A stretch of 7,279 nt of DNA. Source: an uncultured Dehalococcoidia bacterium. GTDB lineage: Bacteria; Chloroflexota; Dehalococcoidia; Tepidiformales; Tepidiformaceae. The notes beneath the pieces are model-generated. The model had not been told where the DNA came from and ran no database searches. It saw only the letters and a program-made list of their open reading frames with translations. The position numbers were made by a program, and so were the translations under genes. Of this stretch, positions 1 through 5,707 are shown piece after piece (position 1 is the stretch's first letter; every line of letters begins with the position of its first letter). The stretch is from the NCBI GenBank assembly GCA_937954195.1, contig CALFYR010000332.1, forward strand, positions 1 through 7,279. The letters run 5' to 3'.

Positions 1-207
1 CATTTCGGGCTGGACCTGGAGCACGAAGAAGTGGAGACCGTCAGCGGCCTTGTGCTGGCGTTGCTCGACCGTCCAGCCGAGCCCGGCGACCGGGTGGAGT
101 GGGAAGGGCTGGCGTTCGAGGTTGAGGCGACAAGCGGCCACGGAGTGAAGGACGCGATCGTCACGTTGCTTGAAGGCGACGAGGACGACGAGACTGAGGA
201 CGAGTAG
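1..207 (+). CDS. CorC/HlyC-family (CBS-domain) membrane protein, C-terminal fragment
   Basis: Only the last 68 codons are present; the gene enters from the left edge in frame 1 and ends at TAG 205-207. The visible peptide reads ETVSGLVLALLDRP, then EPGDRVEWEGLAFEVEAT, then a short beta-strand-like end. This pattern (a 'T-x-x-G' turn, a Pro-Gly-Asp turn and a final strand) is typical of the transporter-associated CorC_HlyC domain at the C-terminus of DUF21/CBS-pair proteins. Family members are inner-membrane proteins linked to Mg2+/Co2+ efflux or resistance; many are misnamed hemolysins. The DUF21 membrane part and the CBS pair would lie upstream, outside the window, so they cannot be confirmed. 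The last 13 or so residues form an acidic Asp/Glu-rich tail (EGDEDDETEDE), which is not part of the domain core. A stand-alone CorC_HlyC domain on another transporter type is possible. Function is inferred from this domain only. Confidence 0.72.
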   Translation, partial: HFGLDLEHEEVETVSGLVLALLDRPAEPGDRVEWEGLAFEVEATSGHGVKDAIVTLLEGDEDDETEDE

Positions 208-232
208 GGTCTCGGGCGGTTGGCAGTTCCTA

Positions 233-238
233 TAGACT
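233..238 (+). promoter_or_regulatory. Candidate -10 element (TAGACT), leaderless-type start of the alpha/beta hydrolase
   Basis: TAGACT (TAnnnT) lies exactly 6 nt upstream of the ATG at 245, and there is no Shine-Dalgarno sequence in between. Transcription from such a -10 would begin at or next to the A of the start codon. No convincing -35 is visible 16-18 nt upstream. The same 6-nt geometry recurs before three other genes in this window. Confidence 0.4.
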
Positions 239-244
239 CATCTC

Positions 245-973
245 ATGGCTAATGGCGTCATCTTTCTCCACGCGTTCCCTCTCGACTGCAGCATGTGGGC
301 CCCACAGGTTGGGCTCTTCGGGCCGGAGGTCCCGGTGGTTGCGCCCAGCTTCCCAGGGTTCGGCGGCGAGAAGTCGGCCGGGCTGGTGATGAGCATGTCG
401 GAGGCTGCCGAACATTCGGCGCGCGCGGCGAGGGAGGCGGGCATCACGAGCGCGATGGTGGTTGGGCTTTCGATGGGCGGCTATGTCGCGCTTGAGCTGT
501 GGCGACAGCAGCCGGACCTGGTGGCAGGACTTGTGTTGGCGAACACGCGGGGCGATGCCGACGACGGCGCGGCGAAGGAACGCCGGGGGCAGCTGGCACA
601 ACGGCTGCGATCGGAGGGGAGCGACTTCCTTGTGGAGGCGCCGCCGCCGCTGCTTTCGGGGAATGCGCACCCGGCGTTGAACCGGCTGGTGCGGAACATC
701 ATCGCTGCGCAACCGGCGGATTCGATCGCGGCGGCGGCACTTGGCATGGCGGCACGGGCGGATTCGATGGCGGACCTTGAGCGGATTGCGGTCCCGACGC
801 TGGTCATCTCTTCCGCCGGCGATACGCTGATCCCGCCTGCGGTCACCCAGCCACTCGCGGACGGCATTGCGGGGGCGCGATACGAAGTGATCGGAGGGGC
901 GGGCCACCTTTCGAACCTGGAGGCGCCGCCGGCGTTCAACTCCCTGTTGATGGAGCACTGGGCGGCGCTTTAG
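245..973 (+). CDS. Alpha/beta-fold hydrolase (esterase/lactonase-like)
   Basis: 242-residue protein, the usual size for single-domain alpha/beta hydrolases. Visible family marks are the early oxyanion-hole segment LHAFPLD (residues 8-14; most relatives read HGFP), the nucleophile elbow GLSMGG with Ser76, an acid strand VISSAGDTLIPP with Asp193 in the usual post-strand-6/7 position, and GAGHLSNLEAP with His221. The Ser-Asp-His triad therefore looks complete. There is no signal peptide or membrane segment, so it should be cytoplasmic. The pattern resembles the group containing 3-oxoadipate enol-lactonase, BioH-like carboxylesterases and haloperoxidase-like enzymes; the substrate cannot be read from sequence. 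The ATG at 245 is preferred because of the adjacent -10-like element and because the first strand begins right after it. It is 37 bp downstream of the CorC-like gene and ends 9 bp from the convergent flavin-reductase-like gene. Confidence 0.9.
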   Translation: MANGVIFLHAFPLDCSMWAPQVGLFGPEVPVVAPSFPGFGGEKSAGLVMSMSEAAEHSARAAREAGITSAMVVGLSMGGYVALELWRQQPDLVAGLVLANTRGDADDGAAKERRGQLAQRLRSEGSDFLVEAPPPLLSGNAHPALNRLVRNIIAAQPADSIAAAALGMAARADSMADLERIAVPTLVISSAGDTLIPPAVTQPLADGIAGARYEVIGGAGHLSNLEAPPAFNSLLMEHWAAL

Positions 974-982
974 TGGCGGGGA

Positions 983-1534
983 CTACTCCCAGACCATGGT
1001 CCGGAAAGCAGCCGCCTGTTCGCGCGCGCTCTTTTCGGCCCAGCGGGCGAGGAACGCTTCGCCGACGACATCTTTCGCGGCCTGCCAGCTCAGTGGGGTG
1101 AACCCGTTCTCGGCGCGAGCTTCGACGGCGACGAGGAAGGCGGTGGAATCACCGAGACCGAACTCGCGGAGGACGCGCCCTTCGACGTGACCCGCCCCTC
1201 CCGGGAAGACCGGATCACCGGTCCCGGTGAGCTGGTGGTCGATGCCGCGGAGCTTTTCGCGGTCACGGCCGGAGTGGAGCCCGAGCGGTTCGAGCAGGGC
1301 CGCCTGAGCATCGGAGAGCACGGTGATGGCGAGCGTGCCCGAGGTGGAGACGAGGCCGGTGGTGAAGTTCGTGTTCGATAGCACGACGAGGAGGCGGGGA
1401 CGTTCGGGCACAATCGACGCGCCGAAGACGGAGACGCAGACCTGGGCGTTCGGACCGCGATCACCGTGGCTGCCGACCGCGCAGAGGGGGGCCCAGAAGT
1501 GCGAGAGGATGCTGGGCGGCGGCTGATCGGGCAT
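983..1534 (-). CDS. Flavin reductase-like, FMN-binding split-barrel protein
   Basis: 183 residues from the ATG at 1534-1532. The frame stays open further upstream, but that extension would run antisense through the HIT gene and has no family resemblance, so the short form is chosen; a -10-like TACAGT 6 nt before this ATG supports it. Residues 15-75 show the flavin-reductase-like core: APLCAVGSHGDRGPNAQVC (the 'G-x-NA' region after strand one), SVFGASIVPERPRLLVVLS (the 'P-P-L' strand) and NTNFTTGLVSTSGTLAITVL. HSGRDREKLRGID (about 87-99) corresponds to the 'sG-x-x-x-dKf' segment. These proteins bind FMN or FAD as dimers; some reduce free flavin with NAD(P)H for partner oxygenases, others use F420 or have unknown roles. 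The C-terminal 35 residues are probably helical. No partner monooxygenase gene is nearby, so the physiological role is unassigned. Confidence 0.82.
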   Translation of the reverse strand: MPDQPPPSILSHFWAPLCAVGSHGDRGPNAQVCVSVFGASIVPERPRLLVVLSNTNFTTGLVSTSGTLAITVLSDAQAALLEPLGLHSGRDREKLRGIDHQLTGTGDPVFPGGAGHVEGRVLREFGLGDSTAFLVAVEARAENGFTPLSWQAAKDVVGEAFLARWAEKSAREQAAAFRTMVWE

Positions 1535-1540
1535 GGATCC

Positions 1541-1546
1541 ACTGTA
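1541..1546 (-). promoter_or_regulatory. Candidate -10 element (TACAGT) for the flavin-reductase-like gene
   Basis: On the minus strand TACAGT is followed by 6 nt and then the ATG at 1534. No Shine-Dalgarno sequence is present. A GCGACA hexamer (minus strand, 1571-1566) could act as a weak -35, but the 19-nt spacing is long. It faces away from the HIT promoter within the same 76-bp divergent region. Confidence 0.4.
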
Positions 1547-1575
1547 AACACCTCGTAACTCTTTGTGTCGCGAGT

Positions 1576-1604
1576 TCGACATTCCGGGGACGCGCCGCCA
1601 CAAT
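1576..1604 (+). promoter_or_regulatory. Candidate promoter of the HIT/HD/MFS run (TCGACA-17-CACAAT), leaderless-type
   Basis: TCGACA (1576-1581; 5 of 6 to the TTGACA consensus) and CACAAT (1599-1604; 4 of 6 to TATAAT) are separated by 17 nt. Six nt follow before the ATG at 1611, with no Shine-Dalgarno sequence. Of the leaderless-type sites here, this is the only one with a recognisable -35 at the ideal spacing. Confidence 0.5.
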
Positions 1605-1610
1605 CGCGCC

Positions 1611-1952
1611 ATGCAGGACTGCCTCTTCTGCCGAATGAACCGGGGCGAAATACCGGTGGAACGGATTGCCGAGAACAACCACGCGTTCGCAATCCGCGAC
1701 ATTAACCCGCGGGCGCCGGTCCACTGCCTGGTGATCCCGAAGGAGCACGTGGACAACGCGCGGGACTTTGAATGGAACCACGCGGAGATGCTGGCGGGGC
1801 TGTTCATCCTGGCGAAGGATGTGGCGCGGGTTGAAGGCGTGTGGGAGCACGGGTACCGGCTGGCGTTCAACGTTGGGGATGCCGCGGGGATGACGGTGCA
1901 CCACTTGCATCTGCACCTGCTCGGCGGGCGGCAACTCGGACCGGAAGGCTAG
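1611..1952 (+). CDS. HIT-family (HINT-like) nucleotide hydrolase/transferase
   Basis: 113 residues, the usual HINT-branch length. The N-terminus MQDCLFCRMNRGEIP carries the Cys-x-x-Cys pair (Cys4, Cys7) found in many bacterial HIT proteins, where it helps bind a structural zinc together with two His; His46 in IPKEHV is a likely ligand. Middle segments AFAIRDINPRAPVHCLVIPK and GYRLAFNVGDAAG match the family. The histidine triad is HLHLHLLGG, with His98, His100 and His102; His100 is the expected nucleophile that forms the nucleotidyl intermediate. Known members hydrolyse adenosine phosphoramidates, aminoacyl-AMP or dinucleoside polyphosphates in the cytoplasm. The ATG at 1611 is chosen over an in-frame TTG at 1563 because the family N-terminus starts there and a -10-like element precedes it by 6 nt. 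The next gene begins 14 bp downstream. Confidence 0.93.
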   Translation: MQDCLFCRMNRGEIPVERIAENNHAFAIRDINPRAPVHCLVIPKEHVDNARDFEWNHAEMLAGLFILAKDVARVEGVWEHGYRLAFNVGDAAGMTVHHLHLHLLGGRQLGPEG

Positions 1953-1966
1953 GCGACGCGCGGCAG

Positions 1967-2626
1967 ATGACCTCGATCGCGGAGCAAATCGCGGCGGTGC
2001 AGGGGGAGTTCGCCTCCCGCCCGGAGGGGCTGAGGCGGCACGTGGAGCGCGTGCTGGTGGAGGCGCTGGACCTGGCCGAACGGTATGACCTTGACCCGGA
2101 ACGTGTGTCCCTGGCGACGTGGGGGCACGACCTGTTTCGTTCGTTCGCGCCGGAGGAGCAGTTGCGGCTGGCGGGAGAGGTGGGGGTGCCTATCCACGCG
2201 GCCGACCGTGCGGAGCCGGTGCTGCTGCACGGGCCAATCGCGGCGGTGGTGCTGCGGGAACGGTTCGGGGTGGGGGATGACGAGGCGCTGGCGGCGGTGC
2301 GGGAGCACACGCTTGGGGCGGCGGAGATGCCGCTGATTGCGAAGGTCATCCTGCTGGCGGACAAGTTCGAGGAGCGGAAGCGGAAACGGACGCCGGTGAT
2401 GCGGGAGATTCGGCGGCTGGCGTGGCGTGACCTGGACCTCGCGCTGTTGTGCTGGGCGGATTGGAAGTGGGTGGAAGAGCGAGAACACGGCTGGTTGAGC
2501 CACCCGGACCACTGGGCGGCACGGACGCGGTGGGTGGCCGAACACCACGCGGAGGTGGCAGCTTCGCTGCCGGCCATCGTGGAGGGTGGCGGCGAGCCGG
2601 GGGCCGCATCGACAACGGGCGGGTGA
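1967..2626 (+). CDS. YqeK-like HD-domain phosphohydrolase
   Basis: 219 residues from the ATG at 1967, 14 bp after the HIT gene; no useful Shine-Dalgarno sequence precedes it, so coupled translation is likely. Metal-site motifs appear in HD-domain order: H-x-x-R-V (His25, Arg28), WGHDL (His54-Asp55), LLHGPIAA (His88), REHTLG (His114, Thr115) and VILLADKFEERKR (Asp132). The spacing and the HGP, HT and AD segments are those of the YqeK family, whose characterised members cleave Ap4A symmetrically to two ADP. The usual LLHD is WGHD here, and the segment from about residue 160 is Trp-rich (six Trp between 163 and 189), followed by a Gly/Ala-rich tail. The pairing with HIT supports a role in clearing dinucleoside polyphosphates. 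Substrate is inferred; a general HD phosphohydrolase is the alternative. Confidence 0.82.
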   Translation: MTSIAEQIAAVQGEFASRPEGLRRHVERVLVEALDLAERYDLDPERVSLATWGHDLFRSFAPEEQLRLAGEVGVPIHAADRAEPVLLHGPIAAVVLRERFGVGDDEALAAVREHTLGAAEMPLIAKVILLADKFEERKRKRTPVMREIRRLAWRDLDLALLCWADWKWVEEREHGWLSHPDHWAARTRWVAEHHAEVAASLPAIVEGGGEPGAASTTGG

Positions 2627-2637
2627 CAATCGAGAAT
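2609..2637 (+). promoter_or_regulatory. Weak candidate promoter for the MFS gene (TCGACA-17-GAGAAT)
   Basis: TCGACA (2609-2614, identical to the -35 candidate of the HIT gene) and GAGAAT (2632-2637) are 17 nt apart and lie across the end of the HD gene. Thirteen nt follow before the ATG at 2651. The -10 match is poor (lacks the first T), so the transporter may simply be read from the HIT promoter. Confidence 0.25.
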
Positions 2638-2650
2638 TGGCGGGCCCCAC

Positions 2651-3937
2651 ATGGCCGAACCACCGGAACAACGTAGCGTCCCGCTTGCCGCGCTTCGTCA
2701 GCGCAACTTTGCGCTTTACGCAGCGGCGCGCCTGTGCGCGTCGATGGCGATGATGATGATGAACGCGCTGATTTTCTGGCAGGTGTACGAGATTTCGGAT
2801 TCGGCGCTGCAGCTGGCGCTGGTGGGGCTGGCGCGGTTCTTCCCGTCGCTGGGGATGTCGCTGATTGGCGGGGCGTTCGCGGATAGCCACAACCGGAAGC
2901 GGATCGTGATGGCGGCGCAGACGGTGCCACTGGCGGCATCGACGACGCTGCTGATTGCGACGAGCCAGGGGTTCCTGAGCCTTCCGATCATCTACGGGCT
3001 GGTGTTGTGCATCGCGGTGGCGGCTTCGTTCGAGAACCCGGCGCGGCAGGCGCTGGTACCGCAGGTGGTGACGCCGGACGCTTTCGCCGGGGCGATCGTG
3101 GTGAACTCGACGATCCAGTCGCTGGGGTTTGTGAGTGGCGGGGCGCTGGGCGGGCTGCTGCTGGGCATTGCGGGGATCGAAGTGGCGTATATGGCGCACA
3201 TGGGACTGCTGAGCGGTTCGCTGGCGCTGCTGACGTTCCTGCGGCCGCGGCCGTTCGAGGGGGTGCGGCGTTCGGTGAGCCTGGAGTCGATTAAGGAGGG
3301 GGTGGTTTTCGTGGCGCGGCGGCAGGTGCTGCTTGGGGCGATGGCGCTGGACATGTTCGCGGTGATTTTCGGGGGTGCGCAGGCGCTGTTGCCGATTTAC
3401 GCGAAGGACATCCTGGATGTGGGGGAGTTTGGGTACGGGCTGCTCTACGCATCGCTGGACGCGGGGGCGCTGCTGATGGCGCTCTCGCTGGTGATATTGC
3501 CGCCGATTGGCCGGGCGGGGCGCGCGTTGCTGATCAGCGTGGCGGTGTTCGGGATTGCGACGATCGTGTTCGGGATTTCGCGGAACTTCTACCTTTCGCT
3601 GGCGGTGTACATGTGTATTGGCATGGCCGACCAGGTGAGCGTGGTGTTGCGGCAGACGATCATCCAGCTGGCGACGCCGGATGAGTTGCGGGGGCGGGTA
3701 TCGAGTGTTTCGCAGATTTTCATTGGGGCTTCGAACCAGCTGGGGGCGGTCGAATCGGGGCTGGTTGCGGCGGTGACGAACGCCACGTTCGCGGTGGTGA
3801 GCGGGGGGATGGGGACGCTGGCGGTGGTTGGGATCGTCGCGACGAAGTTGCCGGAGCTGAGGCGGTACCGGATCGAGCCGACGCGGCGGGAGGTGGTGGA
3901 ACCAAAGCCCGAATCGGCGACGCCGGCGGCTGGGTAG
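2651..3937 (+). CDS. MFS transporter, DHA3/EntS-like
   Basis: 428 residues with many long hydrophobic stretches from about residue 20 to 400, consistent with a 12-helix major facilitator superfamily protein in the cytoplasmic membrane. The loop after the second helix has the motif-A signature G74-x3-D78-x3-R82-K83-R84 (GGAFADSHNRKR), and the second half carries TPDELRGRVSS (342-352), a mark of the DHA3 group that includes EntS-type siderophore exporters and macrolide or other drug efflux proteins. It is therefore probably a proton-driven exporter; the substrate cannot be predicted. The N-terminal tail MAEPPEQRSVPLAALRQRNF is cytoplasmic-like, and the C-terminal 25 residues are charged and Pro-rich. 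Four consecutive Met (34-37) lie in the first helix. The gene starts 24 bp after the HD gene, and its end is 7 bp from the convergent lipoprotein gene. Third codon positions are very G-rich. Confidence 0.9.
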   Translation: MAEPPEQRSVPLAALRQRNFALYAAARLCASMAMMMMNALIFWQVYEISDSALQLALVGLARFFPSLGMSLIGGAFADSHNRKRIVMAAQTVPLAASTTLLIATSQGFLSLPIIYGLVLCIAVAASFENPARQALVPQVVTPDAFAGAIVVNSTIQSLGFVSGGALGGLLLGIAGIEVAYMAHMGLLSGSLALLTFLRPRPFEGVRRSVSLESIKEGVVFVARRQVLLGAMALDMFAVIFGGAQALLPIYAKDILDVGEFGYGLLYASLDAGALLMALSLVILPPIGRAGRALLISVAVFGIATIVFGISRNFYLSLAVYMCIGMADQVSVVLRQTIIQLATPDELRGRVSSVSQIFIGASNQLGAVESGLVAAVTNATFAVVSGGMGTLAVVGIVATKLPELRRYRIEPTRREVVEPKPESATPAAG

Positions 3938-3944
3938 GCGGGAG

Positions 3945-5048
3945 CTATTCGGAGAGGGCTTGCCATGCGGCGAGCGCCGGCTTTGGGGCGCCGGTGGATT
4001 CGCGGAGAGCGACGGATTCGAACGGGCCGCTGATTGCGGCGCCGATGTCGTACGGGAACGACCAGAGCAGGCCCTCGACGCCGGGGCCGAGCAGGGCGGG
4101 CAGGGTTTCGATGAACTCGGCCTGCTCCTCCGGGGAGCCGCCGTAGGCGGACCCGGGGGCGGCGGCCAGTGGGGCGGAGGGCCAGCCGATTTCGGTGATG
4201 AGGACCGGGAGACCGAGCTGTCCGGGGAGTTCGGCGTAGTAGCCGGCGGGTATGGCGGAGGGGGTTTCGAAATCGAGGAAGGGGTAGGAGGTGAACCCGA
4301 CGAGGTCGAGGGCGCCGGCGAACTGGTCGATGAGGCGCCAGGCGGGTTCGCGGGATTCGCTGTTGCCAGCGAGGAAGGCATCGCCGCGGAGCATTTCGAG
4401 CTGGAAGATGGTGAACACGCGCGTTTCGGGGGAGGCGACTTTTGCAGCATCGTAGGCGAGGCGGTAGCCGGTCATGAACTGATCGAAGGCTGCCGGGTCG
4501 GACTCCCAGAGGCGGTTGATTTCGCCGCCGATGGCCAGGTATTCGGGCTGGTAGGTGGAGGCGACGGCCGTGACGGCGGCGAGGAAGCGTTCGACCTGCG
4601 CCTGGTCGGACCAGTCGATGGTGGGGGTGACGCCGGTGGGGGAATCGCTGGCGGTACCGAGGGCTACGACGGGAACGAGGTCCTGGCGGCCGGCGATATC
4701 GAACGCGGTACGGATGACGGCGGGGACTTCGCCCTCGGTCGCGGGCGAATCGGTCCAGTTGGTGTAGACGCCGATGAGGGGGCCGGTTTCGGAGAACGAA
4801 TCGAAGAGGGTGGCCCAGTCGTCGTTCGAGGGCGATGGCCAGTTGGGGGGAACGAAGCCGGCGACGCCGTAGCGCGGGCCGGGTTCGGGAGCGGCGGTGG
4901 GAGACCCCGACGGAGTTACGGAAGCGGGGGCCGTGGAGCTGCTGGCGGTCGGGTCAGGAGTTGCGCCATTGGGAGAACTCTCGCTTCCGCAGGAGGCGAC
5001 GACGACAGCGAGAAACGCCAGTCCGAGCGACCGGAAGAGCACGCTCAT
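3945..5048 (-). CDS. Lipoprotein with clan GH-A glycoside-hydrolase-like TIM barrel
   Basis: 367 residues from the ATG at 5048, which lies 2 nt after the upstream gene's stop; GAAGGT (5060-5055) 6 nt before it can serve as ribosome binding site. A longer in-frame start at 5129 would bury the signal sequence behind 27 basic residues inside the neighbouring gene and is rejected. Residues 1-19 form a signal peptide with lipobox VASC (Cys20), so the protein is exported and lipid-anchored. A Ser/Thr/Pro/Gly linker spans about 21-58. The rest looks like a beta/alpha barrel: YLAIGGEINRLWE with Glu176 placed as the GH-A acid/base, LDLVGFTSYPFLDF, and LPVLITEIGWPSA with Glu286 placed as the nucleophile, as in GH17/GH53-like enzymes. 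It probably cleaves a beta-glycan outside the cell; the exact GH family is not recognisable. The mature protein has no further Cys. Confidence 0.8.
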   Translation of the reverse strand: MSVLFRSLGLAFLAVVVASCGSESSPNGATPDPTASSSTAPASVTPSGSPTAAPEPGPRYGVAGFVPPNWPSPSNDDWATLFDSFSETGPLIGVYTNWTDSPATEGEVPAVIRTAFDIAGRQDLVPVVALGTASDSPTGVTPTIDWSDQAQVERFLAAVTAVASTYQPEYLAIGGEINRLWESDPAAFDQFMTGYRLAYDAAKVASPETRVFTIFQLEMLRGDAFLAGNSESREPAWRLIDQFAGALDLVGFTSYPFLDFETPSAIPAGYYAELPGQLGLPVLITEIGWPSAPLAAAPGSAYGGSPEEQAEFIETLPALLGPGVEGLLWSFPYDIGAAISGPFESVALRESTGAPKPALAAWQALSE

Positions 5049-5050
5049 GG

Positions 5051-5692
5051 TTAGACCTTCGGCGTTTTTCCGAGTTTCGCGAGGATTGAGGCGAAGACTT
5101 CGTGGTCCTGGGCGCCGGGGATGAGCCACTTCTCTTCGAAGATGAACGCCGGGACGCCGCTGATGCCGGCCTCGCGCGCCCAGCCAAGGGCATCGAGCAC
5201 TTCCTGACGGAAGACGCCCTCATCGAGCACTTCCTTGAGCTGCTTGCGGTCGAGGCCGACGGATTCGGCGACATCGAGGACTGTTTCGGGCTTGCCGATG
5301 TCTTCGAGGTCGGTGAAGTAGGCCTTGAACATGGCGCGAGCGTACTGGCCGGCTTTGCCGTTGTGGTGGGCGAACTCGGCAGCTTCGTGGGAGAGGAGGG
5401 AGTTGGAGGTCCATGTGCGGCCGCGCGAGAACTTGATGCCGAGGGATTCGGCGCGGAGTTCCATTTCGGTTGGCGGGTCATCGGGGCGGGTCATGGGGCG
5501 GCGGGGTTTGCCTTCGAGCGGGGTGCCCGGGTCGAGGAGATAGGGGGCGTGGCGGATTTCGACGTCGTATTCACGTTCGAGGCGTTCGGCCTCCACAAGC
5601 CCGATGTAACACCAGGGACAGACGAAATCGGAAACGAGGAGGAGCGAGACGGCGCCTTCGACGGGTTGGATGACATTCGGGTCTTCGGCCAT
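5051..5692 (-). CDS. DsbA-family oxidoreductase, FrnE-like
   Basis: 213 residues from the ATG at 5692. The N-terminal thioredoxin-fold strand LLLVSDFVCPWCYIGL carries the CPWC active site (Cys25, Cys28), the form found in FrnE-like and 2-hydroxychromene-2-carboxylate isomerase-related proteins. A helical insertion follows, with RTWTSNSLLSHEAAEFAHH at 92-110. The cis-proline loop is GISGVPAFIF (Pro181), followed by GAQ at 193-195, both typical of FrnE. There is no signal peptide, so it is expected in the cytoplasm, where FrnE-like proteins act as thiol-disulfide oxidoreductases or stress-protective isomerases. Cys25 and Cys28 are the only cysteines. A TATACT -10 element lies 6 nt before the ATG. 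The stop is 2 nt from the lipoprotein start, implying one transcript and coupled translation; the upstream transporter ends 47 bp away. Polyketide-linked FrnE activity is not implied. Confidence 0.9.
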   Translation of the reverse strand: MAEDPNVIQPVEGAVSLLLVSDFVCPWCYIGLVEAERLEREYDVEIRHAPYLLDPGTPLEGKPRRPMTRPDDPPTEMELRAESLGIKFSRGRTWTSNSLLSHEAAEFAHHNGKAGQYARAMFKAYFTDLEDIGKPETVLDVAESVGLDRKQLKEVLDEGVFRQEVLDALGWAREAGISGVPAFIFEEKWLIPGAQDHEVFASILAKLGKTPKV

Positions 5693-5698
5693 GTGGGC

Positions 5699-5704
5699 AG
5701 TATA
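5699..5704 (-). promoter_or_regulatory. Candidate -10 element (TATACT) for the DsbA-like gene, leaderless-type
   Basis: TATACT on the minus strand (5 of 6 to TATAAT) is followed by 6 nt (GCCCAC) and the ATG at 5692. No Shine-Dalgarno sequence lies between. No TTGACA-like -35 is found at 16-18 nt; that space holds a G-run tract on the plus strand instead. Confidence 0.5.
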
Positions 5705-5707
5705 GGC

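Noticed and set aside
230..958. 242-codon minus-strand frame opposite the alpha/beta hydrolase
   Set aside because: Arg/His-rich composition without family features, mirror of a gene with a complete catalytic triad.
979..1001. Small hairpin GGGA-CTAC-TCCC and 10-bp palindrome GACCATGGTC at the end of the flavin-reductase-like gene, considered as a terminator
   Set aside because: The stem is only 4 bp, there is no T-tract on either strand, and the palindrome lies in ordinary Thr-Met-Val codons; chance is sufficient.
1535..1870. N-terminal extension of the flavin-reductase-like gene to a start at 1870
   Set aside because: It would run antisense through the HIT gene, adds 112 residues with no family match, and would make the protein far longer than relatives; the ATG at 1534 has a -10-like element 6 nt upstream.
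1949..4450. Very long (833-codon) open frame on the minus strand opposite the HD and MFS genes
   Set aside because: It is almost all Pro, Arg, His, Gln and Ser, has no recognisable domain, and runs antisense to two strongly supported genes with G-ending codons, which remove stops from this frame. It is a composition artefact.
3960..5054. Gly/Glu-rich 364-codon open frame on the plus strand opposite the lipoprotein gene
   Set aside because: Its translation is low-complexity Gly/Ala/Glu with no motif, and the opposite strand encodes a lipoprotein with signal peptide, lipobox and GH-A motifs.
5049..5129. N-terminal extension of the lipoprotein gene to a start at 5129
   Set aside because: It would place 27 mostly basic residues before the signal peptide and overlap the DsbA-like gene; the ATG at 5048 gives a normal lipoprotein signal and has a ribosome binding site.
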